Of a stretch of 64,000 bases of DNA, positions 52,785-62,035 are shown in pieces. Within the stretch, counting starts at the first letter, position 1; the number at the start of each line of letters is the position of its first letter. Under the pieces are notes generated by a model, which had not been told where the DNA came from, made no database searches, and saw only the letters and a program-made list of their open reading frames with translations. A program made the position numbers and the translations under genes. The DNA comes from Streptomyces piniterrae (GTDB taxonomy: Bacteria; Actinomycetota; Actinomycetes; Streptomycetales; Streptomycetaceae), in the NCBI RefSeq assembly GCF_005048155.1, contig NZ_SUMB01000017.1, positions 62,001-126,000 on the forward strand, in the 5' to 3' direction.

Positions 52785-53603
52785 CTAGCGTCGCGGCTCC
52801 CAGCGGAACCACCGCTGCACAGCAAACACTGCGAGCCCGGCCCAGACAAAGCCGTTGATCAGGAGCTTTGTGGTCGCCGCCGGATCGGGGCCGCCGGTCC
52901 AGCCGGCGCGTATCAGCTCCATCGCCGATGACAGCGGCAGGAGTTCGAGTACGGAGGCGACACGGTCCGGCAGTACATCCAGCGGAACAACCATTCCGGA
53001 TCCGATCAGTGACAAGACCATGAGGGGGAGGACCGCCAGTTGTGCGGCTTCGACGCTCTTGGCGAGGGCCGATGACGCCGCGGCGAACGCCACGACGACG
53101 AGCATGCCGATCACCAGTCCGGCTATCAGCAGATGCGGTGAGGTGGGCAGCCCCGTATCCAGTGCCAGTCCGCCCACGATGACCAGCAGCGCGCACTGTG
53201 CAAGGCCCATGACGGCGGAGGGCAGGGCGGTGCCGGCCAATATCTCCAGGTCCCGTAGTTCTCCGGTGCGCAGCCGCTTGAGGACGAGTTCCTCGCGGCG
53301 CGCGACATAGGCGCTGGTGAGGTTGGAGTACACGGCGAAGATCAGGACGTAGCCGAGCGTCGCGGGCAGCAGCACCGTTCCGACCGACAGGCCGGTCCCG
53401 CCGAGGTCCATTCCGCTGACTGTCTGTTTCATGGCGAAAGCCAGGGCCACGGGCAGGACCAGTGACATGGACAGTGCGGTCTTGTTGCGGCAGAGCAGTG
53501 TCAACTCCGCGCGGCCCAGGGCTGTCAGCCTTGCCATGGAGCCGGTCTCGGCATTCGCCTCCGCCCGTTCGGCCGTGGTCGCTGCGATCGTGTTCGTGCT
53601 CAT
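52785..53603 (-). CDS. ABC-2 type transporter permease
   Basis: The protein has 272 residues with six membrane helices, the ABC2_membrane fold (AELTLLCRNKTALSMSLVLPVALAFAMKQ; RREELVLKRLRTGEL; LPLMVLSLIGSGMVVPLDVLP). It pairs with the ATPase whose gene overlaps it by ATGA. It is controlled, by context, by the adjacent DesKR-like system, as in many antibiotic or lipid-stress modules. Confidence 0.88.
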   Translation of the reverse strand: MSTNTIAATTAERAEANAETGSMARLTALGRAELTLLCRNKTALSMSLVLPVALAFAMKQTVSGMDLGGTGLSVGTVLLPATLGYVLIFAVYSNLTSAYVARREELVLKRLRTGELRDLEILAGTALPSAVMGLAQCALLVIVGGLALDTGLPTSPHLLIAGLVIGMLVVVAFAAASSALAKSVEAAQLAVLPLMVLSLIGSGMVVPLDVLPDRVASVLELLPLSSAMELIRAGWTGGPDPAATTKLLINGFVWAGLAVFAVQRWFRWEPRR

Positions 53604-54601
53604 GCGTTCTCCAGTCCCTTCGCTATCTCGAGGAAGGCTTCTTCGAGGGATGCGGATCGGACGTCGAGGCCGTGCAGCTCTATCCCCTTGTCCTGCGCCC
53701 AGATCAGCAGTCCGGTGGCGGCCCGCTGTAGTTCGTCAGTCCGTAGCCGGACCCTGCGTCCCGTTGTCTCGTGTCCGATGACGCCCAGGCTTTCCAGGGG
53801 CGGGAGATCGCCGAGGTGGTAGCCGTTGGGCAGGTCGAAGGCGATGTGGGAGGGGTGGGTGGCGACGACGTCCGTGACCTGGCCGGCGGCGGCTATCTGC
53901 CCGTTGTGCAAGATCGCCAGCCGGTCCGCCAGTTCCTCCGCCTCTTCGAGGTAGTGGGTGGTCAGGACGATGGTGGTCCCGGAGTCGCGCAGGTCGCGGA
54001 CCAACTCCCAGGTTTCGTGGCGGGCTTCGGTGTCCAGTCCGGTGGTGGGTTCGTCCAGGAACAGCACCTCGGGCCGTCCCAGGAGTGCCAGAGCGAGGTC
54101 CAGTCGTCGTCGTTCGCCGCCGGAGAGCTGCTTGACGCGTACGTCTTTGCGTCGTGTCAGTCCCACGGAGCTCAGGGCCTCGTCGATGGGGCGTGCTCCG
54201 GTGGTGCAGCCCGCCCACATGCGCAGGGTTTCGGTCGGGGTGAGCTCGGAGGGGAAGCCGCCCTCTTGCAGCATGACGCCGATGCGGGGCCGTATCTTGC
54301 GGCGCTCGGTGTACGGATCATGGCCGAGCACCCGTACCTTGCCTGCGGTCGGTGCGGCCAGGCCCTCCAGCAGTTCGACGGTGGAGGTCTTGCCCGCGCC
54401 GTTGGTGCCCAGGAGCGCGAACAGTTCGCCGCGGCCGACGGAGAAGTCGATGCCGCGGACCGCTTCGAAGCCTTTCCGCGCGTGGGCACGTCGGCCGGTC
54501 GCGCCGTAGCTTCTGCGCAGCCCGGTGACGTCGATCACATTGGCGTCGGTGTCGGCGCCGCTGGGGCCAGGCCCCCCGATGTCTTTCTCCCCGATGTTCA
54601 T
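53600..54601 (-). CDS. ABC transporter ATP-binding protein
   Basis: The protein has 333 residues: Walker A GTNGAGKTS, Q-loop VMLQEGGFP, signature LSGGERRRLDLALALLG, Walker B VLFLDEPTTGLD and H-loop LTTHYLEEAEELA. A C-terminal regulatory tail is present. It is the first gene of a four-gene leftward operon: ATPase, permease, kinase, regulator. The promoter region holds TGACA/TGTCA palindromes. The ATG at 54601 has GGATAC just upstream and no strong ribosome site. Confidence 0.9.
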   Translation of the reverse strand: MNIGEKDIGGPGPSGADTDANVIDVTGLRRSYGATGRRAHARKGFEAVRGIDFSVGRGELFALLGTNGAGKTSTVELLEGLAAPTAGKVRVLGHDPYTERRKIRPRIGVMLQEGGFPSELTPTETLRMWAGCTTGARPIDEALSSVGLTRRKDVRVKQLSGGERRRLDLALALLGRPEVLFLDEPTTGLDTEARHETWELVRDLRDSGTTIVLTTHYLEEAEELADRLAILHNGQIAAAGQVTDVVATHPSHIAFDLPNGYHLGDLPPLESLGVIGHETTGRRVRLRTDELQRAATGLLIWAQDKGIELHGLDVRSASLEEAFLEIAKGLENA

Positions 54602-54644
54602 GTATCCAGCGTTCCGCCGGATCCAGGTTTGGAGCAGTGCGCCC

Positions 54645-54671
54645 TGTCATCGCAGCGGATGACAAATGTCA
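54645..54671. promoter_or_regulatory. Operator-like TGTCATC-N6-GATGACA plus TGACA-AA-TGTCA
   Basis: Two overlapping perfect inverted repeats built on the same TGACA half-site, 44-70 bp upstream of the ABC operon start. They are a likely binding site for the LuxR-type regulator of this operon. Confidence 0.65.
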
Positions 54672-54753
54672 GTTGTCGGCAGCCGGGGGAGGGGGTTAGG
54701 GGCGCCCCGTGGATCCGCGGGGAGGAAACAGGAGGAAGGGGGCGGAATACCAA

Positions 54754-54782
54754 GAAGGCCCGGTCATGATGACCGGGCCTTC
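54754..54782 (-). terminator. Terminator of the tRNA-Gly pair
   Basis: GAAGGCCCGGTCAT and ATGACCGGGCCTTC are perfect 14-bp arms around one base, immediately after the tRNA genes on the minus strand. Confidence 0.85.
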
Positions 54783-54790
54783 TCTATCTG

Positions 54791-54863
54791 AGCGGACGAC
54801 GAGGCTCGAACTCGCGACCTCAACCTTGGCAAGGTTGCGCTCTACCAACTGAGCTACGTCCGC
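54791..54863 (-). tRNA. tRNA-Gly (GCC), copy 2
   Basis: 73 nt, identical to the copy at 50316-50388. Canonical D- and T-loops. It is downstream of the atypical tRNA-Gly in the same transcript by position. Confidence 0.96.
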
Positions 54864-54937
54864 AGGCATCCACTCGGCTTTCACCGAGCGGCGCGACAGC
54901 TACTCTACCTGATCCTTTGGACCGGTTGAGCAGTCAG

Positions 54938-55009
54938 AGCGGGTGACAGGGATTGCACACTGCGCCTCCCCCTTGGAAAGGGGGCGCTCTACTACTGAGC
55001 TACACCCGC
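54938..55009 (-). tRNA. Atypical tRNA-Gly (UCC) lacking D-loop GG and T-loop TTC
   Basis: 72 nt. The acceptor stem GCGGGTG/CACCCGC, D-stem GCTC/GAGC and anticodon arm CCCCC-TTTCCAA-GGGGG are perfect, and U73 with C35/C36 fit glycine identity. The D-loop is AGTAGTA, with no GG pair. The T-arm can only form GCAG(U)G / CCUGU with a bulged U and a G-U pair, and its loop is TGCAATC instead of TTCGAAT. These are the two changes that weaken elongation-factor and ribosome use in staphylococcal cell-wall tRNA-Gly. It could equally be a decaying gene. Confidence 0.75.
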
Positions 55010-55059
55010 GTGACTCCGTGAGGTTCGGCCTTTCGGCCTCGCCCCTCGGCGTGCTCCAG

Positions 55060-55090
55060 ACTCTAGCTGATCAGTAGGGGTGCTGTGCAA
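55060..55090 (-). promoter_or_regulatory. Promoter of the tRNA-Gly pair
   Basis: On the minus strand TTGCAC (55090-55085) and TAGAGT (55065-55060), 19 bp apart, would start RNA about 45 nt before the first tRNA. A GGCCTTTCGGCC hairpin lies in the leader. Confidence 0.5.
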
Positions 55091-55128
55091 GTCGGCTGCG
55101 TGCGGACCGTGGAGTGCCGGCAAGTTGG

Positions 55129-55449
55129 TTAGTGGTTGGCGGCGTTGAAGGCCTCGTAGACCTTCTTCGGGATGCGGCCGCGGGGCGGCACGTCCATCTG
55201 GTGGGAGCGGGCCCAGGCGCGGACGGCGGCCGGGTCGGGGGTCACCGCGGTCCGGTGGTAGGCCTTGCCGGACTTGGAGCGCTTGCGTCCCGCTTCCACG
55301 AACGGAGCGAGAGAGCCGCGCAGTTTCTTCGCATTGGCGGGATTGAGGTCGATCTCGTACGACTTCCCGTCCAATCCGAAGCTGACCGTCTCTGCGGCTT
55401 CTCCTCCGTCGATGTCATCGGAGAGCGTTACTACTACTCGCTGCGCCAC
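55129..55449 (-). CDS. lsrL: Lsr2-family nucleoid protein (LsrL-type paralogue)
   Basis: The 106-residue protein shows the N-terminal dimerisation domain (MAQRVVVTLSDDIDGGEAAETVSFGLDGKSYEIDLN) and the C-terminal DNA-binding domain with the RGRIP minor-groove hook (VRAWARSHQMDVPPRGRIPKKVYEAF). Lsr2 binds AT-rich DNA and silences foreign genes in Streptomyces. Each genome has two copies; I assign this one to the paralogue LsrL because it lies beside purS, recalling the S. coelicolor order. GTG start with AAAGGA 10 nt upstream. Confidence 0.85.
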   Translation of the reverse strand: MAQRVVVTLSDDIDGGEAAETVSFGLDGKSYEIDLNPANAKKLRGSLAPFVEAGRKRSKSGKAYHRTAVTPDPAAVRAWARSHQMDVPPRGRIPKKVYEAFNAANH

Positions 55450-55776
55450 GGATATCGGTCCTTTCGTGCAGCAGTCCCGTGTTGACGTGGGGTGTTGCTG
55501 CAGATCCGGCTGATTGGAATCAATGCTTTTTCATTTGTACAGCGGTGGGCATTGCATTGTGAAGCCCAGTTAATTTCGTCAGCGTGTCATCCCGCAATGC
55601 GGACCCTAGATCTTTTCGAGGATTTTCCCCACCGCTCACTCGTGCCGATGCCGGACCGTGATGAACCGGCTAGATATCTATGCGCGTAGATTTTCGAACA
55701 CGGTACTGTGAGGACACCGATCGGGGTCCGGGGTTCCCCGGAGAAACACAGCCGCACCACACCACCGGGAGTGCCA
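55450..55776. other. AT-rich divergent region between lsrL and purS
   Basis: This is the most AT-rich intergenic stretch in the window (for example CAATGCTTTTTCATTTGTAC, TAATTTCGTC, CTAGATATCTATG). It should hold both promoters; TACTGT at 55704-55709 is a candidate purS -10. TAGATATCTA (about 55670) is a perfect 10-bp palindrome. Lsr2-type self-binding is plausible. No gene seen. Confidence 0.5.
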
Positions 55777-56018
55777 GTGGCACGCGTCGTAGTCGACGTC
55801 ATGCTCAAGCCGGAGATCCTTGACCCGCAGGGGCAGGCGGTGCAGCGCGCACTGCCACGCCTGGGTTTCGAGGGGATCGCCGACGTCCGTCAGGGCAAGC
55901 GTTTCGAACTCGAGGTGGAGGGGCCCGTCGACGACGCCGCCCTTTCCCGCATCCAGGAGATGGCCGAGACCTTCCTCGCCAACACCGTCATCGAAGACTT
56001 CACGGTTCGGGTCGACTC

Positions 56019-56022
<4 letters not shown>
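55777..56022 (+). CDS. purS: Phosphoribosylformylglycinamidine synthase subunit PurS
   Basis: The 81-residue PurS subunit (MARVVVDVMLKPEILDPQGQAV ... RFELEVEG ... TVIEDFTVRVDS) bridges PurQ and PurL in the three-part FGAM synthase. The GTG at 55777 has GGGAG 5 nt upstream; the GTG at 55771 is an alternative. It overlaps purQ by ATGA. Confidence 0.94.
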
Positions 56023-56698
<676 letters not shown>

Positions 56699-56699
<1 letters not shown>

Positions 56700-58948
56700 T
56701 GACTCTGGACACCGTCAAGCACGCAGCCGAAACGCCGGACACCGACCAGCCGTGGGCCGAGCTGGGCCTGAAGCAGGACGAGTACGCGCGGATCCGTGAG
56801 ATTCTCGGCCGTCGTCCCACCGGCGCCGAGCTCGCCATGTATTCGGTCATGTGGTCCGAGCACTGCTCCTACAAGAGCAGCAAGGTCCATCTGAAGCAGT
56901 TCGGCGAGAAAGCCCCGGAGACCGACGCGCTGCTCGTCGGCATCGGGGAGAACGCGGGCGTCGTCGACGTCGGCCAGGGATACGCGGTCACCTTCAAGGT
57001 GGAGTCGCACAACCACCCCTCGTACATCGAGCCCTACCAGGGCGCGGCCACGGGCGTGGGCGGCATCGTCCGCGACATTCTCGCGATGGGCGCCCGCCCT
57101 GTCGCCGTGATGGACCCGCTGCGGTTCGGTGCGGCGGACCATCCCGACACCAAGCGGGTGCTGCCCGGTGTTGTCGCGGGTATCGGCGGCTACGGCAACT
57201 GCCTGGGCCTGCCGAACATCGGCGGCGAGGTCGTCTTCGACCCCTGCTACCAGGGGAACCCGCTGGTCAACGCGCTGTGCGTGGGTGTGATGAAGCACGA
57301 GGACATCCACCTCGCCAAGGCGTCCGGCGCCGGCAACAAGGTGATCCTCTACGGTGCCCGCACGGGCGGCGACGGCATCGGCGGGGTGTCCGTCCTGGCG
57401 TCGGAGACCTTCGACTCGACCGGGCCCGCGAAGCGTCCGGCCGTCCAGGTCGGTGACCCCTTCCAGGAGAAGCTGCTCATCGAGTGCACCCTGGAGATCT
57501 TCCGGGAGAACCTGGTCGACGGCATCCAGGACCTCGGCGGCGCCGGGCTGTCCTGTGCCACCAGCGAGCTGGCGTCGGCGGGTTCCGGCGGTATGCGCGT
57601 CGAGCTGGACACCGTGCCGCTGCGTGACTCCTCCCTCTCGCCGGAGGAGATCCTCATGAGCGAGTCGCAGGAGCGGATGTGCGCGATCGTCGAGCCCGGG
57701 AAGGTCGACCGCTTCCTGGAGATCTGCGAGAAGTGGGACGTCATCGCGACCGTCATCGGTGAGGTGACGGAGGGCTCGCAGCTGGAGATCTTCTGGCACG
57801 GCGAGCAGATCGTGGATGTGCCGCCGCGGTCGGTCGCGCACGAGGGGCCGACCTACCACCGGCCGTACGCGCGCCCGGACTGGCAGGACGCCCTCCAGGC
57901 CGACGACGCGGCGAAGCTGGCGCGGCCGGCGAACGCCGAGGAACTGCGTGCGCAGGTCCTCAGGCTGGTGGCCTCGCCGAACCAGGCGTCGAAGGCGTGG
58001 ATCACCGATCAGTACGACCGTTTCGTGCAGGGCAACACCGTGCTCGCGCAGCCGGAGGACTCCGGCATGGTGCGGATCGACGAGAACACCGGCCTGGGTG
58101 TGGCGGTGGCCACGGACGGCAACGGGCGGTACGCCAAGCTCGACCCGTATGCGGGTGCGCAGCTGGCGCTGGCCGAGGCGTACCGCAATGTCGCCGCGTC
58201 CGGTGCCAAGCCGCTGGCCGTCTCCGACTGCCTGAACTTCGGTTCGCCCGAGGACCCGGCGGTGATGTGGCAGTTCGCCGAGGCGACGCGGGGTCTCGCG
58301 GATGCCTGTCAGACCCTGGGCACGCCGGTCACCGGCGGCAATGTCTCGCTGTACAACCAGACCGGTGAGGTGGCGATCCACCCGACGCCGGTGGTGGCGG
58401 TGCTCGGTGTCATCGACGATGTGACCCGCCGTACGCCGGTCGCGTTCGCGGACGAGGGCCATCTGATCTATCTGCTGGGTGACACCCGGGAGGAGCTGGG
58501 CGGCTCGGCCTGGTCGCAGGTCGTCCACGACCACCTCGGTGGGCTGCCGCCGAAGGTCGATCTGGCCCGGGAGCAGCTGCTGGCGGAGATCCTGATCTCG
58601 GCTTCGCGGGACGGCATGATCGACGCGGCGCACGATCTTTCCGACGGCGGTCTGATCCAGGCGCTGGTGGAGTCGTGTCTGCGCGGCGGCAAGGGCGCTC
58701 GCCTGGTCGTGCCCGACGGGCTGGACCCGTTTGTGCTGCTGTTCTCGGAGTCGGCGGGCCGTGCGATCGTCGCCGTGCCGCGCAGCGAGGAGCTCCGGTT
58801 CACGGACATGTGTGGTGCGCGGGGGCTGCCGGCGACGCGTATCGGTGTGGTCGACGGCTCGGACATCGACGTCCAGGGGCAGTTCAGCGTGGCGCTGGAC
58901 GAGCTGCGTGAGGCGCACGAGGGGACCATCCCCGGTCTGATCGCCTGA
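56699..58948 (+). CDS. purL: FGAM synthase synthetase subunit PurL (small type)
   Basis: The protein has 749 residues, the small PurL that needs PurS and PurQ. It converts FGAR to FGAM with ATP. Motifs: MYSVMWSEHCSYKSSKVHL, VTFKVESHNHPSYIEPYQGAATGVGGIVRD, DGIGGVSVLASE, LQDLGGAGLSCATSE-type region (IQDLGGAGLSCATSELAS), MSESQERM and AHDLSDGGLIQALVES. Start from the ATG at 56699 overlapping the purQ stop. A strong terminator follows. Confidence 0.96.
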
Positions 58949-58979
58949 GGCAGGGCGCGCCCGCCGCGCGTGGTGCTGT

Positions 58980-59014
58980 GACGGCCCGTCCCCGTTGTTC
59001 GGGGGCGGGCCGTC
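58980..59014 (+). terminator. purSQL operon terminator
   Basis: GACGGCCCGTCCCCG, a TTGTT loop and CGGGGGCGGGCCGTC form a 15-bp stem with one G-U pair, 31 nt after purL. Confidence 0.82.
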
Positions 59015-59083
59015 GGCGATGCGGTGCACGGCCCCGTGTCCAGGTCGGTGAATAACCCCGCGCCGTCGTCCCGGTGGCCGCAG

Positions 59084-59089
59084 TAGCCT
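59084..59089 (+). promoter_or_regulatory. -10 box TAGCCT, leaderless start
   Basis: TAGCCT ends 7 nt before the ATG at 59097; no ribosome site is present. Confidence 0.55.
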
Positions 59090-59096
59090 CGGCGCC

Positions 59097-59894
59097 ATGC
59101 CTCCCGCCCGCGGCAAGTCCCGCACCCGCAGCTACGACCCCGCCAAGACGCGTGCCGCCGTGACCGCCCAGTTCGGGCAGGTGCGGGCGGCCGTGGGGGA
59201 GCTGACGCCGGCGGAGCTGGCGTTGCCGACGCGGCTCGGCGACTGGACGGTGCGGGAGTTGGTGGCGCATGTGTGCCTGGCGGTGGGCAGCGTGGCGCGC
59301 AATCTGCGGCAGCCGGCCCCGCCGCGGCTGGAGATCGCCCTGCTGGACTGGCCGTTCGCGACCGCCCCGCTGGCGTCCGGCATCGACGACGACACCCGTG
59401 CGCTGGCCGCCGCGAACGACCCGGCCGAGCTGCTGAAGCGCACCGCCGAGGAGCTCGCCGAGGTGCTCCCGTCGGCCTCCGACGACCGGCTGGTGATCAC
59501 CAGGATGGGTGCGATGCGGCTGTCCGACTACCTGGTCACCCGGTGTGTGGAACTGACCGTGCACACCGACGACCTGGTGGCGGCGACCGGTGTGGAGATC
59601 GCTTACGACCGTCAGGCGCTGGCCACCGCCACCCGCCTCCTGGCCGACGCGCTCGCCGTGAAGGCGCCCGGCGGGTCGGTGGAGGTCCGCGTTCCGCCGT
59701 TCGCCGTCGTGCAGTGCGTCGAGGGGCCCAGGCACACCCGGGGCACCCCGCCGAATGTCGTCGAGACCGATCCGCTGACCTGGCTGCGCCTCGCCACCGG
59801 CCGTACGGCGTGGGGCGAGGCGCTGGAGGCGGCGGCCGTCAGTGCCAGCGGCGAGCGGGCCGACATCGGCACGTACTTGCCCGTGCTCAGCTGA
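59097..59894 (+). CDS. Sterol-carrier / maleylpyruvate-isomerase-like protein
   Basis: The protein has 265 residues. The N-terminal part (TRAAVTAQFGQVRAAVGELTPAELALPTRLGDWTVRELVAHV) is a DinB/MDMPI helical fold whose His in ELVAHV is a metal ligand in mycothiol-dependent isomerases. The middle DYLVTRCVELTVHTDDLVAATG carries further His/Asp. The C-terminal 90 residues look like an SCP2-type domain (LTWLRLATGRTAWGEAL). The substrate is unknown. It lies between purL and a sulfatase with its own leaderless promoter. Confidence 0.75.
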   Translation: MPPARGKSRTRSYDPAKTRAAVTAQFGQVRAAVGELTPAELALPTRLGDWTVRELVAHVCLAVGSVARNLRQPAPPRLEIALLDWPFATAPLASGIDDDTRALAAANDPAELLKRTAEELAEVLPSASDDRLVITRMGAMRLSDYLVTRCVELTVHTDDLVAATGVEIAYDRQALATATRLLADALAVKAPGGSVEVRVPPFAVVQCVEGPRHTRGTPPNVVETDPLTWLRLATGRTAWGEALEAAAVSASGERADIGTYLPVLS

Positions 59895-59933
59895 CGGGGG
59901 TTGCCGTACGGCGCCGGCCGGCGGGCTGCGGTG

Positions 59934-61529
59934 TCATGCCTTCGGGTAGGGCAGCAGTGTCCGGTCCACCGCCTCCCAGGCGGCCCGCAGCCGCCCGAGC
60001 CGCTGCTGGTCGTCCGCGGCCTTGTCGGCCTGTTCGCGGGGATCGTTCGTCACGTGGAAGAGCCGGTCCCTGCCGTCCTTGCCCCGGTAGTACTTCCAGT
60101 CGCCGCGGCGCAGCGCCCGCTCGCCGCGTACCCGCCAGAACAGATCGCGCTCGGCGAGCGGCTCGCCGCGCAGCAGGTAGCCCGCCAGGCTCGTACCGTC
60201 CAGGGGGTGCGCGCGGTCCGGGCGGGCCCCCGCGATCTCCAGCAGGGTCGCCGTCCAGTCCGGGGTGAACACCGGCTCATGGCTGACCTGGCCGCCGTCG
60301 AGCCGGGACGGCCAGCGCACGATGGTCGGCACCCGGATGCCGCCTTCCTGGAGCGAGGCTTTGTTCCCGGAGAGCGGCCAGTTGTAGGACCAGCGCTCGC
60401 CGCCGTTGTCGCTGGCGAAGAAGACGAGGGTGTCCTCCTCCTGGCCGGACTGTTTGAGGGCGGCCAGCACCTCGCCGATCGACCGGTCCAGGTCCTCGAC
60501 CATCTCCCGGTATTTCGCCAGTGAGCCGCCGTCCTGGTGCCACAGTGCGCCCCGCTCGCCCGCCTTGATCCGGCGGACGATCTTCGCGCTCTCCTCGGTG
60601 TCGCCGTCCGCGATCCACGGCCAGTGGGGAGTGGTGAAGTTCAGGTTCAGGAGCCAGGGGTGGTCCGTACGCCGCCCGGCTGTGTTCCGGGCGTTCTGGC
60701 CGTCCTTGGCGTTCTGGGCGTTCTTGGCGTTCGCGGCTCGCCCGGTGAGGTAGTCGACCGCCCGCTCGGTGATGATCCGCGTGTAGTAGCGCAGGTCCTG
60801 GTACTCGGCATCGCCTTCGTAGAGGTCGTACTCCCCGGCCAGTCCCAGCTTCGAGTAGTACTCCAGCGCCCCGCCGAAGTTCCCGAAGAAGGTGTCCCAG
60901 CCCGACTTGGTGGGGCTGTAGTCCGGGAGATAGCCGCAGTGCCACTTGCCGATCAGCGCCGTCGCATAGCCCGCGTCGCGCAGCAGGGAGGCGAGGGTGG
61001 GGTGGTCGGGGGCGAGGCCGACGCTCTTGTCGGCGATCGGTTCGGCGAGGCCGCCTTCGGTACGGCCGGGGTAGCGGCCGGTGTAGAGGGAGAAGCGGGT
61101 GGGGGAGCAGGTCGCGGAGCCCGCGTACGCCTGGGTGAAGCGGACACCTTGGCGGGCCAGCCGGTCCAGGTGCGGGGTGCGGATGTCCGGTGCGCCGTAC
61201 GAGGACAGGTCGGCCCAGCCCAGGTCGTCGCCGAGGATGAAGAGGACGTTGGGGCGGCGCGAGCGGCGGCCGGGTGCGGCGCGGAACGCCCGCTCCTGGG
61301 ACCGGGGCTCCTCGGCGGCGGCGCTCGGTGCGCCCGCCACGGTGCCGAGCCCGCCTATGGCGGCCGCGGCGCCCACGCCTCCGGCCAGGCCGCCGAAGGT
61401 GCGGCGCGATATGGCGGAGCCGGCGGAGGCGCCGGGGCTTTCGCCGGGGCTTTCGCCGGACTTCTCGGGCGCGGTGGGCGCGGCGGACGTGGACGGGCGG
61501 GGAGGGCGGGCAGGGTCGACGGAAGACAT
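59934..61529 (-). CDS. Tat-exported sulfatase
   Basis: The protein has 531 residues. A twin-arginine signal (SRRTFGGLAGGVGAAAAIGGLGTVAGAPSAAA) follows a Ser/Pro/Gly-rich N-terminus with a GESPGESPG repeat. The sulfatase core starts RPNVLFILGDDLGWADLSSYG with the metal-binding Asp pair. ATCSPTRFSLYTGRYPGR is the C-x-P-x-R signature, in which Cys becomes formylglycine; ALIGKWHCG and FFASDNGGERW give further active-site residues. An odd NAKNAQNAKDGQNARN repeat interrupts the middle. It hydrolyses a sulfate ester outside the cell; the substrate is unknown. ATG at 61529 with GGAG 10 nt upstream. Confidence 0.88.
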   Translation of the reverse strand: MSSVDPARPPRPSTSAAPTAPEKSGESPGESPGASAGSAISRRTFGGLAGGVGAAAAIGGLGTVAGAPSAAAEEPRSQERAFRAAPGRRSRRPNVLFILGDDLGWADLSSYGAPDIRTPHLDRLARQGVRFTQAYAGSATCSPTRFSLYTGRYPGRTEGGLAEPIADKSVGLAPDHPTLASLLRDAGYATALIGKWHCGYLPDYSPTKSGWDTFFGNFGGALEYYSKLGLAGEYDLYEGDAEYQDLRYYTRIITERAVDYLTGRAANAKNAQNAKDGQNARNTAGRRTDHPWLLNLNFTTPHWPWIADGDTEESAKIVRRIKAGERGALWHQDGGSLAKYREMVEDLDRSIGEVLAALKQSGQEEDTLVFFASDNGGERWSYNWPLSGNKASLQEGGIRVPTIVRWPSRLDGGQVSHEPVFTPDWTATLLEIAGARPDRAHPLDGTSLAGYLLRGEPLAERDLFWRVRGERALRRGDWKYYRGKDGRDRLFHVTNDPREQADKAADDQQRLGRLRAAWEAVDRTLLPYPKA

Positions 61530-62022
61530 CGTTTCGGCGCTCCGGAAGAGGTGGTGTTGGGCCGTGATGCGGTACGTCGGCCCCCGGGGACGGCGGCGGG
61601 CGACGGGTGGGCAGGAGGGCGTCGCGTATCTCACACGGGCAGGACGAGGCCGTATGCGGCACAAGGGGCATACGGAATGACCCCGGCATGCCGGGCGAGT
61701 GCGAAAAGGTGAGAGAAGGCGCAGCTCAGAGGCGGTAGCGGAAGTGCCCGACGAGGGCAGTCGCTACGCGCGGCTACGCGGCGGATGCGCAGCGACAGAG
61801 GGCGCCGGCGACGCGACCGAGGTCGATGTGGCGGCGCCGAACCAGGGGCGGCGCGAGGCGGCGCACCCGGCGACACACCAGGTGCGCCAAGGGCTGCGGG
61901 GTCTGCATGAGCGGAAATCCTGGCCGTGATCAAGGCGCGGAGTCAAGCACGCTTAACACCGCGTTCATGCACTCCTCCAGCTCCGCGCCCATCCCCGGTT
62001 CGGATGAATCCGCGACCTGCCC
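61530..62022. other. Divergent intergenic region between sulfatase and purF
   Basis: Nearly 500 bp. The plus frame 61699-61929 and the minus frame 61631-61933 show no recognisable domain or ribosome site, and I leave them out. The left end should hold the sulfatase promoter. Confidence 0.4.
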
Positions 62023-62028
62023 TAGACT
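62023..62028 (+). promoter_or_regulatory. -10 box TAGACT for leaderless purF
   Basis: TAGACT ends 7 nt before the GTG at 62036; no ribosome site is present. Confidence 0.6.
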
Positions 62029-62035
62029 CAGTGGC

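Noticed and set aside
60046..60064. GTTCGTCACGTGGAAGAG inside the sulfatase gene as parS
   Set aside because: Several mismatches to the parS core; likely coding coincidence.
61699..61929. 76-codon plus-strand frame before purF
   Set aside because: No ribosome site, no recognisable domain, and composition like a random frame.
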